Shown: piece after piece, positions 46,955 through 58,872 of the stretch
How positions within the stretch are numbered: position 1 is the stretch's first letter
How the letters are laid out: every line of letters starts with the position of its first letter
Assembly: GCF_932294415.1 (NCBI RefSeq)
Contig: NC_065538.1
Span: 19,009,656 to 19,073,655, forward strand
Length of the DNA: 64,000 bases
Source: Quercus robur
Lineage: Eukaryota; Streptophyta; Magnoliopsida; Fagales; Fagaceae
Direction: 5' to 3'
Position numbers and translations under genes: made by a program
Notes under the pieces: model-generated
What the model was told of the DNA's origin: nothing
What the model saw: the letters and a program-made list of their open reading frames with translations, nothing else
The model's database searches: none

Positions 46955-47640
46955 CATGTATGTATGTATGTATATGCAAATATATGTAAATATAAACAAA
47001 GCTACCTACCCATATATGATCACATGTATATATATATATATATACACACACACACATGTATAGGTATGTTTACATATAATGTATGTGCTTAGGGCACCAA
47101 TTTTTTGAAACATTTTTGTTAGGAATTGCAAAAACTGTTAGTGCATTGAAAATCCTGGAAAAAATTGTCCAAGAAACGATTAATTATTGTGTGCTCTTAT
47201 GACTTATGTGAGAATAATCTTATATGTGTGTGTGTGTGTGTGATAGGGACATTGTATACATATTGTTCCTAAATATGTCGAGTTTTATATAGTAATATAT
47301 ATAATAATTATTTTTGAGAATTCTTTTGGGAAATATGTATATAATCATTCTAAATAAACATATATATAAACAAACATTGTACGGTGAATTCATATGATGA
47401 CATATGCATTCATTCATACATATTAACAATGATGTGTAATGTATACTGAGGTTTAAATTGTATGGCTCTTTCAGTTCTGAAAGTCTTTACTGTGTGGGTT
47501 CTGAAAAAGAAAGCCTGCGAGGTGAACAAGTTTTGCTGACCATGTTTGCATTTTCCTACTCCATATTGCATCCTTACCAAGCGATATTACAAACACCCTG
47601 ATTCTTTGTTGTGGCACGTCTCCCCTAAAAGGCCAATGTT
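46510..47640 (+). repeat. Duplicated leader block of the transposase gene with microsatellites
   Basis: Block 46510-46690 and block 47460-47640 are about 75-80% alike in the same orientation with an offset of 950: GAAAAAGAAAGCCTRYGAGGTGAACAA, CATATTGCATCCT-like and CTTTGTTSTGGCACRTCT occur in both. The first ends CCCTGACAG/GTATATA, a possible donor, and an acceptor lies at TTATCCAG (47767-47774) just before the transposase ATG. Between the blocks are TA/CA microsatellites (46780-47060 and 47223-47240). Confidence 0.7.
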
Positions 47641-50164
47641 TGTGTCCAAACGAATCAAGTGTGTACACCTATAATTAGGATAGCATCATAGTGCATCTGT
47701 AAAAGATTAATTACTGTTGCATTAACATAACCCCATATCTTCTGCATGATAACCACAATTAATTGTCCTTATCCAGGTCTGGCATGGGTCGTCACTGCTT
47801 CTACGTTTACTATGATGGGGAACAGTATTTCCATGACTTGCATGGGCTGTCCTATAAAGGCGAGTCAGTGAAGCAGAAGTTCATTGAGTTGAAATGGGGA
47901 ACACACTTGAGAAAAATGCACCGGAAGATAATGGAAGCTCTACGGTTGGACAAGGAGTCACATAAGATATCCATTGTGTACCGTGCCCCCCAGATACTTG
48001 TGAGTACTCAGGTTGTCTACAACTCAAATCCGTTGGGTTGTGATGCTGACGTGGACATGATGTGGGCAGTGATTAAGCGGACCCCCCAGTTCATAGCGTC
48101 CGACTTGTATGTAACTGTTGAGGCTGTTGGGTTCCATGGTAGTGCAAGTTCATAGCATGCTAGTGGGGTGGAAGAGCCACACTCATTGTCGGTTGACGTG
48201 CATCCTCCCTTTGCCTATGCCACGCCTTTCCCCTACAATAATCAACCATGTAGTGCGGTTGATCATTTGGACAACACCGAAGTGGTGGGCGCCACCAATA
48301 CACATGATGTGGGAGGGTCTACTCACACATATGAGCATGTCCAAGCTGATATGGACGGGGGAATTGATATTGATGCCAGCCGAGATGTGTATGAAGAGTT
48401 CATTGATACTGATGGACCAGTGGACGACGCGGAGGTCTTAGATGTACCACTGATCGAAAATAACGAGGAGGATTGCCTTACAACAGTTCCTATCCCAGAA
48501 TGGTTCACATCAAACACATGGGACAATATTAATGACCTATCACCTGCATTGGGTACAGGACATCTTACAAGTTGGCATAAAGATGACCACCCAGCAAGGG
48601 GGATGCTATTCAAGAATAAAGCCTCTGTTCAATATGTGTTGACCTTCTACTCTGTGGAGCATAATAAGCAATACAAGGTCATCAAGTCTGACACCAATAG
48701 GCTGGTAGTGCGGTGTAAGAATGAGGCATGTCTGTGGTCAATTCGGGCCAATTGCAGCAAGAAGCACGGGATGTGGGTTATCAGTACATGTAAGGGTCCC
48801 CATAGTTGCTCATCCCTCCAGCTACCAACTGATGGGCGGATGATGGATTCAAAGTTCATCTCCATTGCACTTGAGAAGTATGTACGGGAAGACCTAACCC
48901 GAAAGGTAAGGGACTTGCGTAGTATGTTGCATGCAAGGCATGGGCATGATGTAACTATGTACAAGGTTTGGGAAGCCAAACAGAAGGCAGTTGCACGTAT
49001 TTACGGGGATTTTGACGAGTCGTACGCAGAATTGCCACGATTTCTAGCTGCATTGTCTGATGCAGATCCGGATACTGTGACCACATTAAAGTGTGACCCC
49101 AATGTCCCGGGGACTTGTATATTCAACTCCGCGTTTTGGGCTTTCGGTCCGTGTATTAGAGGGTTTAGGCATTGCAGGCCGGTGATAAGCATAGATGCAA
49201 CGCACCTTTATGGCAAGTACAAAGGAAAGCTGTTGATAGCAATGGCAACAGATGGTAACAACGAGGTTTATCCACTCGCATTTGCCGTTGTCGAAAGCGA
49301 GAGCACGGAGACATGGGGATGGTTCTTGGCATGCCTGTTGACCTATGTTACAGACCGCACCAATTTGTGTATAATATCCGACAGGCATCGTGGGATACAA
49401 TCATGCTTCGATGACACCACTAGGGGCTACTTGCAACCGCCCTTAACCCATCACCGGTATTGCCTCCGCCATTTAGTAAGCAATGTTAACACTAACTTCA
49501 ATAGTGTGCCGTTGAAGAACTTGGTATGGAACGCAGCAACTGCGAATCAAGTTAGGAAGTTTGAGAACACCATGGATTGCATCAAGAATGTCAACCCGGC
49601 TGCGTACGACTATCTTAAGGAGGTAAATCAAGAAAAGTGGACACTTGTACATGACCATGGGCACCGATATGGGGCAATGACAACCAACCTGTCAGAGTGC
49701 TTCAATGGGGTACTTAAGGGCGCATGTAGCTTGCCCATAACTGCAATGGTGAAGTTTACATTTTACAAGGTGAACTCATACTTTGACGAATGTCGAAACA
49801 AAACCCTAGAGAAGTTGGAAGAGGGGCAAGTGTGGTGCAAATATGCCTATGACAAGTTCGAGGAAAATCAAGAGAAGGCGAAGCTCCATATTGTTAGAAG
49901 GATGAGTGCGCAACAACGGTTATATACAGTGGAGACACAGTCTTCACTGTTGAACACTGGCGGGGGAGATCACACCCATAGGGTTTCCCTCATAGACATG
50001 ACATGCACGTGCGGCAAATGGGAAGCAAACAAGATCCCTTGTTCCCACTTGATAGCAGTTTGTGCCAAACACAACCATGATGCCACTGAGTATATGGATC
50101 ATTTCTACCGCCTTGAAGAACGGTATCACAGCTATAAGCCTATATTCCAACCACTAAAAGATAG

Positions 50165-51275
50165 TGTAAGGTTGAATTTATTCAACCATCTAATTGGCTT
50201 TATTCCGTGCCAAATTTGCTTGTAATTCAGCATTTAGTAACCCTGTATTTAGGTGGGATTGTTGTAAGGGTAATGAGTGAGATAGTGTGAAGATTGCTCA
50301 AGAGTGTGCAAGAAAACAGAGTGTCGCGGCTGGAACTCGCGACTGGACTCGCGGCTTCAACCCGCCAGAATCTGCACACGTGCCAAGCATGCTGGAAGAT
50401 GAACAGTCATGCTAGCTGGAGCACTACAGGACAAAACAGGACAACTGGCCATACGGTTAACTCGCGACTGGAACTCGCGACTTAGTCAAGCCGCGAGGTC
50501 AAGCCGCGAGCCACCCCTGTTTTGGAAAAACCTGACGTTTCGCATTCCACTCCTCTTCAGTATAAATACCCTTTTAACCCACGATTGAAAGAGAGCTTCC
50601 AGAGAGAATTTTGAGAGAGAAACCCTAAAGAAAAACCAAATTGTTTCACCCACAATCTCTACCTTAGAGTCTCATCAAAATCCCTCACTCTCTTCCTCTC
50701 CATTGTCAAATCCTTGAGAGGCCATTATACCAAACCTGGTTCTCACCATTATCATCTCTGTGAGACAGTCGTTTGGAGTTCTGGGAAGCAGTTAGGAAGG
50801 AGCCAATATTCATTGGTTGATGCTACGGTGTAGTAGCGGAATCCGGAAAGCTAGAAAAGAAAAAGGTTCGGCGCAACCTCGTTGGAGCAAGAAGCTTGGA
50901 GGGCTTAGGTGCATTGGGTAGATTAGGCTTGGAGGGTCTATTGCTGTCCTTGTATCCCAACTGTATTTTCTAGTGGATTGATTACCGCTTGGAGGGCGGC
51001 GGAGAGGTTTTTCGCCGAGGTCTTCGGTTTCCTCTTCGATAACATATCTGGTGTTATCGCTGTGTTTGCATCTTCCTTCCTCTCTATCTCTGCCTTTACA
51101 TTATCTGCTGTGGTTTATTTTGTTGTGGCTTAGATAGTTGTTTAATCAATACCATGTTATAGCATATGTTAAGTTTCCGCACACTAGTTGTTTAACATAT
51201 TGCGTGTGTTGTTTAATTTGGTTTTTGGGGGTCTAAACGTTCAAAAGTGTTTTTGTACACGTTTTTGAACTTTCA
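50165..51275 (+). repeat. 5' LTR of the nested Copia element (1111 bp)
   Basis: TG...CA ends. At 50325-50513 is a cluster of CpG-rich words, GTCGCGGCTGG, AACTCGCGACTGG, AAGCCGCGAG. A TATA-like CAGTATAAATACCC lies at 50557-50570. The same CpG-rich words recur in the element at 55895-56165 and in weaker form in the related solo LTR at 6780-6930. Confidence 0.93.
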
Positions 51276-51368
51276 ATTGGTATCAGAGCGGGTACACAGC
51301 TGTTTGGTGTCATTACCATTTGTGTGATCCTAGACCCCTGTGTTGTGGTTGCTGTTCTTGTTTATACC

Positions 51369-54300
51369 ATGTTGAATTGTAGCTCAAGTGTTTGTGAAAA
51401 TGTCTCTATGCACATGACTGAAAGGTGTCTTACTGATGACCTTGTAGAGTTATTAAAAACTAAGAAACATGCTAGAGCTTTTGTTCACATGCTGAAATTA
51501 CTTGAGAATCAGAATCTTTTCTTACACAGTAGCATATCTGAATCAAAATCATTGATTAAGAAATATAAAAGAAAGAATAGAATGTTGTGTGAAATGATTG
51601 AGAATCTGAAAATGAAAAATCAATCTAAAAGTAGCATGAAACCTGATGATGAGTTTGTGTTTGAAGGTCAAGAGTGTCTGTCACATGTGAACCTATTTGT
51701 GCATACCTCATTAAAGGTGTTTAATGCTTGTCTGTGGTATCTTGATAGTGGGTGTTCTCGCCATATGACAGGGGATAAGTCACTGTTTAAGTCACTCAAA
51801 GAAAAGGTGGGTGACTATGTGACCTTTGGGGATGGAAGCCATGCTCAAGTCCTAGGCAAAGGAACCATTGAGATACCCGGTTTGCCTCTGTTGAAAGATG
51901 TGCTGTTCATAAAAGGGCTGAAGGCAAATTTGCTGAGCATCACTCAAATTTGTGATGACAACTTTCTGGTACAATTCTCCAAGAAAGGATGTTTGATCAT
52001 CAATAAAGAGGGGATTCAGGTTTTGGAAGGAAATCGGACTACGGATAATTGTTATGGAATAGTTCCCACGGCACCAATATCATGTAGAAGTGCTCGGGTA
52101 GATATGTTGGAGCTGTGGCATCACAGATTTGGGCATGCCAACTTCAAACAAGTAGCCAAAGTCTCCAAACTTGAAGCAGTCGAGGGACTTCCTAAGTTTG
52201 GAAAAGTAGAGAAGACCATTTGTGGTGCATGTCAAATGGGGAAGCAAACTAAGGCAAGCCATCACAAGGTAAATGTGATAGCCACCTCTCGTTGCTTGGA
52301 GCTACTTCATGTTGATCTGATGGGGCCCACCAGAACTGAAAGCCTAGGGGGAAAAAGATATATCATGGTCATTGTGGACGACTACTCAAGATACACTTGG
52401 GTTGAATTCCTTAGAGAAAAATCAGAAGCTTGTGAGAGGCTAGAGATTCTGTGCAAGAAACTACAAAATGAAAAGGGGATTCCAATAGCCAAGATTAGAA
52501 GTGATCATGGGAGAGAATTTGAGAATGCAAGATTCGAGTCCTTCTATGAGAAGAGTGGTATTAAAAGAGAGTTTTCAGCTCCCAAAACTCCACAACAAAA
52601 TGGAGTGGTAGAGAGAAAAAATCGTGTGATTCAGGAGATGGCAAGAGTCATGTTGCTTAATAAGCAAATACCTCAAAATTTTTGGGGAGAAGCTGTCAAC
52701 ACCTCGTGTCACATTGGCAATAGGATTTTCTTTCGAGCTGGTACAAAGAAGACTGCATATGAGATATGGAATGAGAAGAAGCCTAAAGTGAAGTATTTCC
52801 GGGTATTTGGAAGTAAATGTTATATCTTAAATGATCGAGAGAATCTTGGGAAGTTTGATGCAAGAAGTGATGAGGGTATTTTTCTTGGTTACTCTACTAC
52901 AAGTCGAGCATATAGAGTGTTCAACAAGAGAACAAAGACTGTGATGGAATCCATAAATGTCAAGATTGATGATGCATTACCTAAGGTGGAAATGATTGAT
53001 GATGTAGAAGGGCCGAGCACCGAAGAGCCTGATGTTGAGGTAGAAGCTTTGGATATAGAAGGTGAAGAACCTATACCAGAAGTAGAATCGACTCCCATCA
53101 ACCCAAGAAGGGAAACGAGATCGATGTCTAGAACTTCAAGTCCTCTTACTCCACCAGAAGTTCATCCTCCTATCTCTCGTAGTGATGAAGTTTCCACTTC
53201 AAAAAGGCCTTCCTCAAGAATTCTCAAGAATCATCCAGAAAGTAATATCATAGGATCACTTGATGACGGTCTTCGCCTCAAGAAAGGAAATATTCTGCTA
53301 GCCAATCATGTAACATATCACTGTTATCTTGCACAGTTTGAACCAAAGAGGGTCGAAGAGGCTCTTCTAGATGAGAATTGGGTTGAATCAATGCATGACG
53401 AGCTGAATCAGTTCGTGAGGAATGACGTGTGGGAACTTGCTCCACGGCCTGAGAACGTTCATGTTATAGGCACAAAGTGGATTTTTAAAAACAAAACTGA
53501 TGAAGATGGGGAGATAATTCGAAACAAGTCTCGGTTGGTGGCTCAAGGCTACACACAAGTAGAAGGGGTGGATTTTGATGAATCATTTGCTCCGGTGGCA
53601 AGACTCGAATCCATTCGAATCCTCATGTCCATTGCGTGCACCTTGAAGTTCAAACTTTATCAAATGGATGTTAAGTGTGCGTTTCTGAATGGATATCTAA
53701 ATGAAGAGGTTTTTGTTGAGCAACCAAAAGGATTTGAGGATCCTCATTTTCCAGATCATGTATTAAGATTAAAGAAAGCACTGTATGGTTTAAAACAAGC
53801 GCCTAGAGCCTGGTACGACCGTCTTACACATTATCTTCTAGATAGAGGTTTCAAGAGAGGGTATGCTGATCGAACTCTATTTGTCAAAAATGATGAAGAT
53901 TATCTCCTTGTGGCACAAGTCTATGTTGATGACATAGTGTTTGGAGCAACTATCGAAGATCGTGCTACTGAATTTTCTGAGGAGATGAAGAAGGAGTTTG
54001 AGATGAGCATGGTGGGGGAGCTCACATTCTTTTTGGGTCTTCAAGTCAAACAACAGAAGGAGGGTATATTTGTATCTCAAGAGAAGTATGCCAGAAATAT
54101 TGTCAAGAAGTTTGGCCTAGACTCCAAAAAACATGCCTCCACTCCCATGAGCTCTGCCACTAAACTGAATGTGGATTCATCAGGAGTTGAAGTAAGTCCC
54201 ACGTTGTATAGGAGCATCATTGGAAGTTTGCTCTACCTTACAGCAAGTAGACCGGACATTGCTTTCAGTGTGGGCATTTGTGCTAGGTACCAAGCTAATC

Positions 54301-54866
54301 CGAAGGAATCTCATCTGACTGCTGCTAAGCGAATCATTCGATATGTGAGTGGTACTGCAAACTATGGTCTGTGGTATTCAAAAGACTCAAATGCGTGTCT
54401 TGCTGGGTATTCGGATGCTGACTGGGCTGGAAGTGTAGACGATCGGAAAAGCACTTCAGGTGGCTGTTTTTATCTTGGTAACAATCTTGTTTCGTGGATG
54501 AGCAAGAAGCAGAATTCAGTGTCTCTATCTACTGCAGAAGCAGAGTACATAGCTGCTGGAAGTTGCTGCACTCAGCTTCTTTGGATGAAGAAATTACTTC
54601 ATGACTATGGAATTCCTCAAGAAACGATGTGTGTCTTCTGTGACAACACCAGTGCCATCAATCTTTCCAAAAATCCTGTTCAGCATTCAAAATCCAAACA
54701 CATAGAGATACGTTACCATTTCATTCGGGATTTGGTAGAGGAAAGAGTTGTGTGTCTTGAGTTCATACACACTGACAATCAAAAGGCGGATATCTTCACC
54801 AAGCCTCTCGATGGTCCACGGTTTGAATCCCTCCGTAAGACCATTGGTGTCGGTACAATTCCTTGA
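51369..54866 (+). CDS. Copia pol polyprotein lacking most of Gag
   Basis: The open frame begins only ~45 bp after the primer-binding site (GTG at 51324, first ATG 51369). The N-terminal ~110 residues are a Lys-rich coiled-coil-like piece ([19 protein letters not shown]), with no Gag core or CCHC knuckle, so an internal deletion removed most of gag. Then: protease [17 protein letters not shown]-pre-integrase [13 protein letters not shown]; integrase with [19 protein letters not shown] and [10 protein letters not shown]; reverse transcriptase with [13 protein letters not shown]; RNase H with [17 protein letters not shown] and [13 protein letters not shown]. No stops. It could act only if Gag came from another copy. 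Confidence 0.93.
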   Translation: MLNCSSSVCENVSMHMTERCLTDDLVELLKTKKHARAFVHMLKLLENQNLFLHSSISESKSLIKKYKRKNRMLCEMIENLKMKNQSKSSMKPDDEFVFEGQECLSHVNLFVHTSLKVFNACLWYLDSGCSRHMTGDKSLFKSLKEKVGDYVTFGDGSHAQVLGKGTIEIPGLPLLKDVLFIKGLKANLLSITQICDDNFLVQFSKKGCLIINKEGIQVLEGNRTTDNCYGIVPTAPISCRSARVDMLELWHHRFGHANFKQVAKVSKLEAVEGLPKFGKVEKTICGACQMGKQTKASHHKVNVIATSRCLELLHVDLMGPTRTESLGGKRYIMVIVDDYSRYTWVEFLREKSEACERLEILCKKLQNEKGIPIAKIRSDHGREFENARFESFYEKSGIKREFSAPKTPQQNGVVERKNRVIQEMARVMLLNKQIPQNFWGEAVNTSCHIGNRIFFRAGTKKTAYEIWNEKKPKVKYFRVFGSKCYILNDRENLGKFDARSDEGIFLGYSTTSRAYRVFNKRTKTVMESINVKIDDALPKVEMIDDVEGPSTEEPDVEVEALDIEGEEPIPEVESTPINPRRETRSMSRTSSPLTPPEVHPPISRSDEVSTSKRPSSRILKNHPESNIIGSLDDGLRLKKGNILLANHVTYHCYLAQFEPKRVEEALLDENWVESMHDELNQFVRNDVWELAPRPENVHVIGTKWIFKNKTDEDGEIIRNKSRLVAQGYTQVEGVDFDESFAPVARLESIRILMSIACTLKFKLYQMDVKCAFLNGYLNEEVFVEQPKGFEDPHFPDHVLRLKKALYGLKQAPRAWYDRLTHYLLDRGFKRGYADRTLFVKNDEDYLLVAQVYVDDIVFGATIEDRATEFSEEMKKEFEMSMVGELTFFLGLQVKQQKEGIFVSQEKYARNIVKKFGLDSKKHASTPMSSATKLNVDSSGVEVSPTLYRSIIGSLLYLTASRPDIAFSVGICARYQANPKESHLTAAKRIIRYVSGTANYGLWYSKDSNACLAGYSDADWAGSVDDRKSTSGGCFYLGNNLVSWMSKKQNSVSLSTAEAEYIAAGSCCTQLLWMKKLLHDYGIPQETMCVFCDNTSAINLSKNPVQHSKSKHIEIRYHFIRDLVEERVVCLEFIHTDNQKADIFTKPLDGPRFESLRKTIGVGTIP

Positions 54867-56816
54867 CTCTCTTGTGTGTTGTGTGCTTCACTGTTTATAT
54901 ATCTGTCTGTGTTGGAGCACACATTTTTTTTGCAACTTGTTTCTTGCTTGCTTGTTCTTTTGTGTTTGCTGCTGGTTTTGTTTGTGTTTGATTCATTCTT
55001 TTTGTTTCTTGAGTCAAAAATCCAAAAATCACATAAAGAATTTGAAAATCAAAACACTTGATTGACTTTGTTGAGTTTTTGTCTTAAAACTCGTTTTGCC
55101 TTGTACCTTTGTGCTAATGGCTTTGTGCATTGTCGAGCATTACTTGTTTTCTTGCACTCATATCACTTTGGGAAAAATCTTGAAATCTATGTGATTGTTG
55201 TAAATAGATCTTCAAACTTGTCATGAATGATTAGTGAATGGTTATGTTGATCTTGAAACATGCATAGACTTGTGTCTATATCTCTTCCCATTTTTTATTT
55301 TTTTTGCTAAAAAGAGCTCACTAAATGTAAATCTCCAAATGAAAAGAGATATTGAGCTGCAAAAGCCTGTCGCACATTCTAGTATTTGACTAGGAAAAAG
55401 GGTAAGCGACTTTATATTAAAAGTGAAATTTCTTTCAAAAAGGCCAAAGGCCTATTCTTCAAAGTAAAATGTTATATATCCCTCTCACAATGAGAGATGA
55501 TTGCCTCAAAAGATCAAATGTTATGGCTGAAAGTGGAGTCAAATGAAAGGCTCCAAGTTATGTTATCAAGTTGTGTGGGAAGTCATATATTCATATTTCT
55601 TTAATTGAGATTGGTCACATGATCTAGTGCTAATTGTGTATGCCTTGGTTGAATTGATCATTGAAGCTTCACATTAGTCAAAGGACTATTTCATTGTTGT
55701 TATCCACACACAACACACAAGTTTGTGTTCGATAAATGCCATATTCATTTGTGTGATTGTACTTGATAAAATGTGTTTTCACATGCTCAATCTCTGTTAA
55801 TTCAAGCACAAAAAGATTTTTGAGTGTTTTAGGTGTTTTTGGAAAGTGTTTTGCTGAAAAATCTGAAAAATTTCAAAAATACAGTTTTGCCCTGTTTTGG
55901 CGGCTCAGTCGCGGGTGTGTCAAGTCGCGAGCCTCAGTCGCATCTTCGCTGGTCAGTTTTGGCGACTTGTTCGCGAGTGGAAGGTCCAGTCGCGAGATTC
56001 ACTCAGAGATTTTCGCGGCTCAGCTCGCGACTCACTCGCGGGTAGACCTTCCAGTCGCGAAAAACACTTAGACAAATTTTTTAAAAAAAAAAATTTCATC
56101 TTGAGTGCTTTGGCGGCTTGAGCTGGCGACTGTGTGGCGACTTGAACCAGTCGCGAAAATCGCGTGTTTTGGACATACAGGGGCAGTTTTTAAAATTTTC
56201 TGTTTTCCCTCGATCTTTTTGTGACTGTTCATTGTCTTTTTCTTCTGCACTTTCCCTTTCTCACCGTGCCTTCATTGTCGATCTCCATTGTTTGCTTCTT
56301 TTCCGCTAAAAATCGTCGACTCACAGGTATGGTTCCTTGTCTTGCACTCTAATTGTCCTGTTGTTATGGTTTTTCCTCTGGATTATTCACTTCTGAGTGT
56401 GGGTTTTGTGATGGGCTTTGTTGTCATCGTTGTCCTTTCTTAGCTTATGGTAACCTGTGCTTCTGGTTTTGAGCTTATTTATTTTGTTGGCTGTGTTCTT
56501 CATCATATGCTTAGCTAGGGTTAGCTAATTTTTGTCTGATCTGTTGTTGCTATCATATTTCACCTTGATCTTGTGTGGTATCTTGTTGATGTGGTGTTGA
56601 TTTTGGTCCCTTTACAGCTGTTTTTGTGGGCTTACTTGATCTCTCTACTGTGTAGTTCTAAGTTGGGCCTTTGGTGTCCCTCATTGTTACTTTTTGACCA
56701 TACTCATCCAGCTGTTAGGGTTTCTTCTTTGTTCCTACATTTTCACTAACCCACTGCTGATATAGTCTGTTGGATTGTGTTTTTGTCATTTCCCTTGTTT
56801 ATAATACAGACTGGTC
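54867..56816 (+). other. Copia 3' region between pol and the extra ORF
   Basis: 1.95 kb with no credible coding region, T-rich, with a cluster of TCGCGA-containing words at 55895-56165 like those in the LTR. It ends with a leader-like stretch up to the ATG of the next ORF. The open frames at 55757-56121 are read through the CpG-rich cluster and are not convincing. Confidence 0.6.
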
Positions 56817-57782
56817 ATGTCTCCATTCAAAAAGGCTGCTGTGAAAGGAGGTTCTTCCAAAGGGAAGGAACCCGTAATTGATGTTGATGAAGACACACCT
56901 CTCCCGAAAGTGACTCGCTCTTCATCACAGCGATTCGATCCCAATAAGTTCAGATCCTATTCAGCATATCAGTCATATGAGAACTTCTTTCTTCATGCAA
57001 CACCACTACTAGAGAGAGCGGTGGATCTGCCTTCACTTCATAACACTGACATCCCGATATGCTTTGCTCACAAGGATTGGAATTATCTTCTCTCGGATCC
57101 GGATATCGTGTATGAAGAGTTGGTTAAAGAATTTTATGCTAATGCAATTGTGGAGGGAGATGAACTTAAGTGCTGGGTTCGGCAAAAGAGCTTTTCTGTC
57201 TCTCCTACATACCTGGCAGAAATTCTTCACATCAACAGACCCATTTTTCGTCATTCACCGGTCTATGATGATCTATGTCCTGATGAGGAGCTTCTAAAAC
57301 AAAGTCTTGGTCAAGACTTGGAATTCTCGCCAAATGGAAAATCCATCAGTGTTTCCTCCCTTTCTCCGAAACTGCGAGTGCTTACAATTGTGATGTTTCA
57401 CAATTTGTACCCTTTGTCAAGTACTGGGTATATGAATCTCGGACGAGCTTTGTTTCTTCATGATCTGGTTTCTGATGAAGAAATTGACATTTGTGCTCAC
57501 ATCTTTCATGTTCTGCGCAAAACAGTTCTTCGCAGTGAGTCTCGGATCTGCATTCCTTTCTGCAGTCTCATTTCACGGATCTTGAAGCTCAAGGGGATCT
57601 ATCCATCGACTGATGAGTCTCCTATCCCTAAACCGAGTCCGATCAACATGCGTACATACAATGCAAGTGTTGGACATAGTCGGAAGAGAGCCAAACCAGA
57701 AACATCTGCATCTCACAGTGACTCTCAGTTCAGCAATCTCTCCTTCGATGAGAAACTTGATCGCATTGTTTCCGCACACTAG
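56817..57782 (+). CDS. Extra Copia ORF, 'putative plant transposon protein'-like
   Basis: A 321-residue frame from ATG 56817. The basic, Ser-rich N-terminus (MSPFKKAAVKGGSSKGKEP) is followed by a predicted globular part: SAYQSYENFFLHATPLLERA, VDLPSLHNTDIPICFAHKDW, LVKEFYANAIVEGDELKCWV, LAEILHINRPIF, LGRALFLHDLVSDEEIDICA. This resembles the 'putative plant transposon protein' family seen 3' of pol in some plant LTR elements; I recall it without being able to check. The last residues (SAH) come from LTR sequence after the deletion joint at 57768, so the natural C-terminus is missing. No transmembrane segment was seen, which argues against an envelope-like protein. Confidence 0.7.
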   Translation: MSPFKKAAVKGGSSKGKEPVIDVDEDTPLPKVTRSSSQRFDPNKFRSYSAYQSYENFFLHATPLLERAVDLPSLHNTDIPICFAHKDWNYLLSDPDIVYEELVKEFYANAIVEGDELKCWVRQKSFSVSPTYLAEILHINRPIFRHSPVYDDLCPDEELLKQSLGQDLEFSPNGKSISVSSLSPKLRVLTIVMFHNLYPLSSTGYMNLGRALFLHDLVSDEEIDICAHIFHVLRKTVLRSESRICIPFCSLISRILKLKGIYPSTDESPIPKPSPINMRTYNASVGHSRKRAKPETSASHSDSQFSNLSFDEKLDRIVSAH

Positions 57783-57870
57783 TTGTTTAACATATTGCGT
57801 GTGTTGTTTAATTTGGTTTTTGGGGGTCTAAACGTTCAAAAGTGTTTTTGTACACGTTTTTGAACTTTCA
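57768..57870 (+). repeat. 3' LTR remnant, last 103 bp only
   Basis: Begins GTTTCCGCACACTAGTTG, the same as 51173 onward in the 5' LTR, and ends ACTTTCA beside the TSD. The first ~1008 bp of this LTR, the polypurine tract and the end of the upstream ORF are missing. Confidence 0.95.
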
Positions 57871-58122
57871 GATAGGTTAGAATGGCCGGAGCCAGCAGAA
57901 AGGAGAACCGTGATGCCAAACCAGCGGTTGATCCGTGAAAAAGGTCGGCCCAAGTCCACGAGAATCCGCAATGAGATGGATGACGAGGATAGGGAGTTGC
58001 CAACCTCATTGTGGATTGAGAATGGACCAAAGTTGAAGTGTGGGTTGTGTCGCCAAGAGGGTCATAACCGTCGTACATGTCCAACTCGAAATGTGGCTTC
58101 AACAAGCCATGGTGCTATGTAG

Positions 58123-58872
58123 CAGGTAACAATTACAAATCATAGTAACAAGGGGGTATCATAAGTTATTCTTCTTTACATGTTTAGATATTACATTATA
58201 TGAGTTATAATTAAGATGTGGGCAGTAATTTGTAGTATTCTTTCAATCTTATTGTTTGTGGTGTTCATATTCTAGTATTCATGAGGTCTCTATTTCCCTA
58301 AGTGTATATGTTTTGCTGCAGATTTGTAATTGTTGCCAAGGTGTAACTGTAGATGCTCCTCATTTAAGCAGGCAAGCTTGAATGCTCTTCTATATTTGTC
58401 AATTCAATTTATTAATTACCATGGGTTGTATACTAATTTCTGTGTTGGCTACTCCTCAGAAAGGAGGCAACTTCTGAAAAGAACAAATAGAAGGTGTCAC
58501 TCAAATGCTATGACTCCATGTTTGCCTAAAACCATTGTTGGCGGATGCTGTCCAAGTTTCAACTTACAATTGTGAAGAATGTTTAAAATGCAGAAATGAA
58601 ACTTTTTATTTTTGTACATCAACTGATTTAAATGCATAGAGGCTCTTTACTTACAAATAAGCTTGTATATATGGATGATTTTTTTATTCGCGTAATGCAA
58701 ATGGGGGAATGTTACTGATGGATGTGGTTGGTTATGATTTGTATGGATGACTTGTTGTTCACAGCATGGTTGTCAGCAGGTCCACTTTTACTATGAATAA
58801 GCACGATACTGAATGGGTGTGAACAGTGCAAGTCGCAAGCAAAACTACAAGTAGAAAGGTTATACTAAATGA
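58123..58872. other. Transposase 3' flank
   Basis: AT-rich sequence, presumably 3' untranslated region and terminator of the transposase gene. No other gene recognised. No inverted-repeat terminus was found here. Confidence 0.5.

Larger units (their letters stand above)
50165..57870 (+). mobile_element. Copia retrotransposon inserted in the transposase gene
   Basis: Flanked by a perfect 5-bp TSD, GATAG (50160-50164 and 57871-57875). The 5' LTR is 50165-51275 (1111 bp, TGTAAGGTTG...ACTTTCA); primer-binding TGGTATCAGAGCGGG follows at 51278. The 3' LTR is reduced to its last 103 bp (57768-57870), identical by eye to 51173-51275. Gag is almost wholly missing; pol is long and open (51324-54866). 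A further ORF (56817-57782) lies 3' of pol and runs directly into the LTR remnant. This internal loss must have happened after or during integration, since the outer ends and TSD are intact. Confidence 0.95.
47784..58122 (+). pseudogene. MuDR-type Mutator transposase, split by a Copia insertion
   Basis: Start at GMGRHCFYVYY after a splice-acceptor-like CAG. The frame runs 47784-50164, is interrupted by the Copia element, and continues 57876-58122; one copy of the TSD keeps the frame. About 875 residues if uninterrupted, usual for MURA. Order: MuDR N-terminal region; zinc-finger-like DNA-binding part with CKNEACLWSIRANC; DDE core with ISIDATHLYGKYKGKLLIAM, LCIISDRHRGI and NLSECFNGVLKGA; SWIM finger CTCGKWEANKIPCSHLIAVC; and, beyond the insertion, knuckle CGLCRQEGHNRRTC (CX2CX4HX4C). 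A single in-frame TAG lies at 48153-48155 in the linker. With the stop and the insertion it cannot make full-length enzyme. It would catalyse cut-and-paste transposition in the nucleus. Confidence 0.92.

Noticed and set aside
46779..47092. Tyr-Ile and Thr-His repeat open frames on both strands
   Set aside because: Translations of TA/CA microsatellites.
55757..56121. Three overlapping open frames of 70-104 residues
   Set aside because: They read through the CpG-rich motif cluster of the Copia element in different frames with no family resemblance.
56817..57782. Envelope-like protein of the Copia element
   Set aside because: No signal peptide or transmembrane segment is visible, so an envelope role is not supported.
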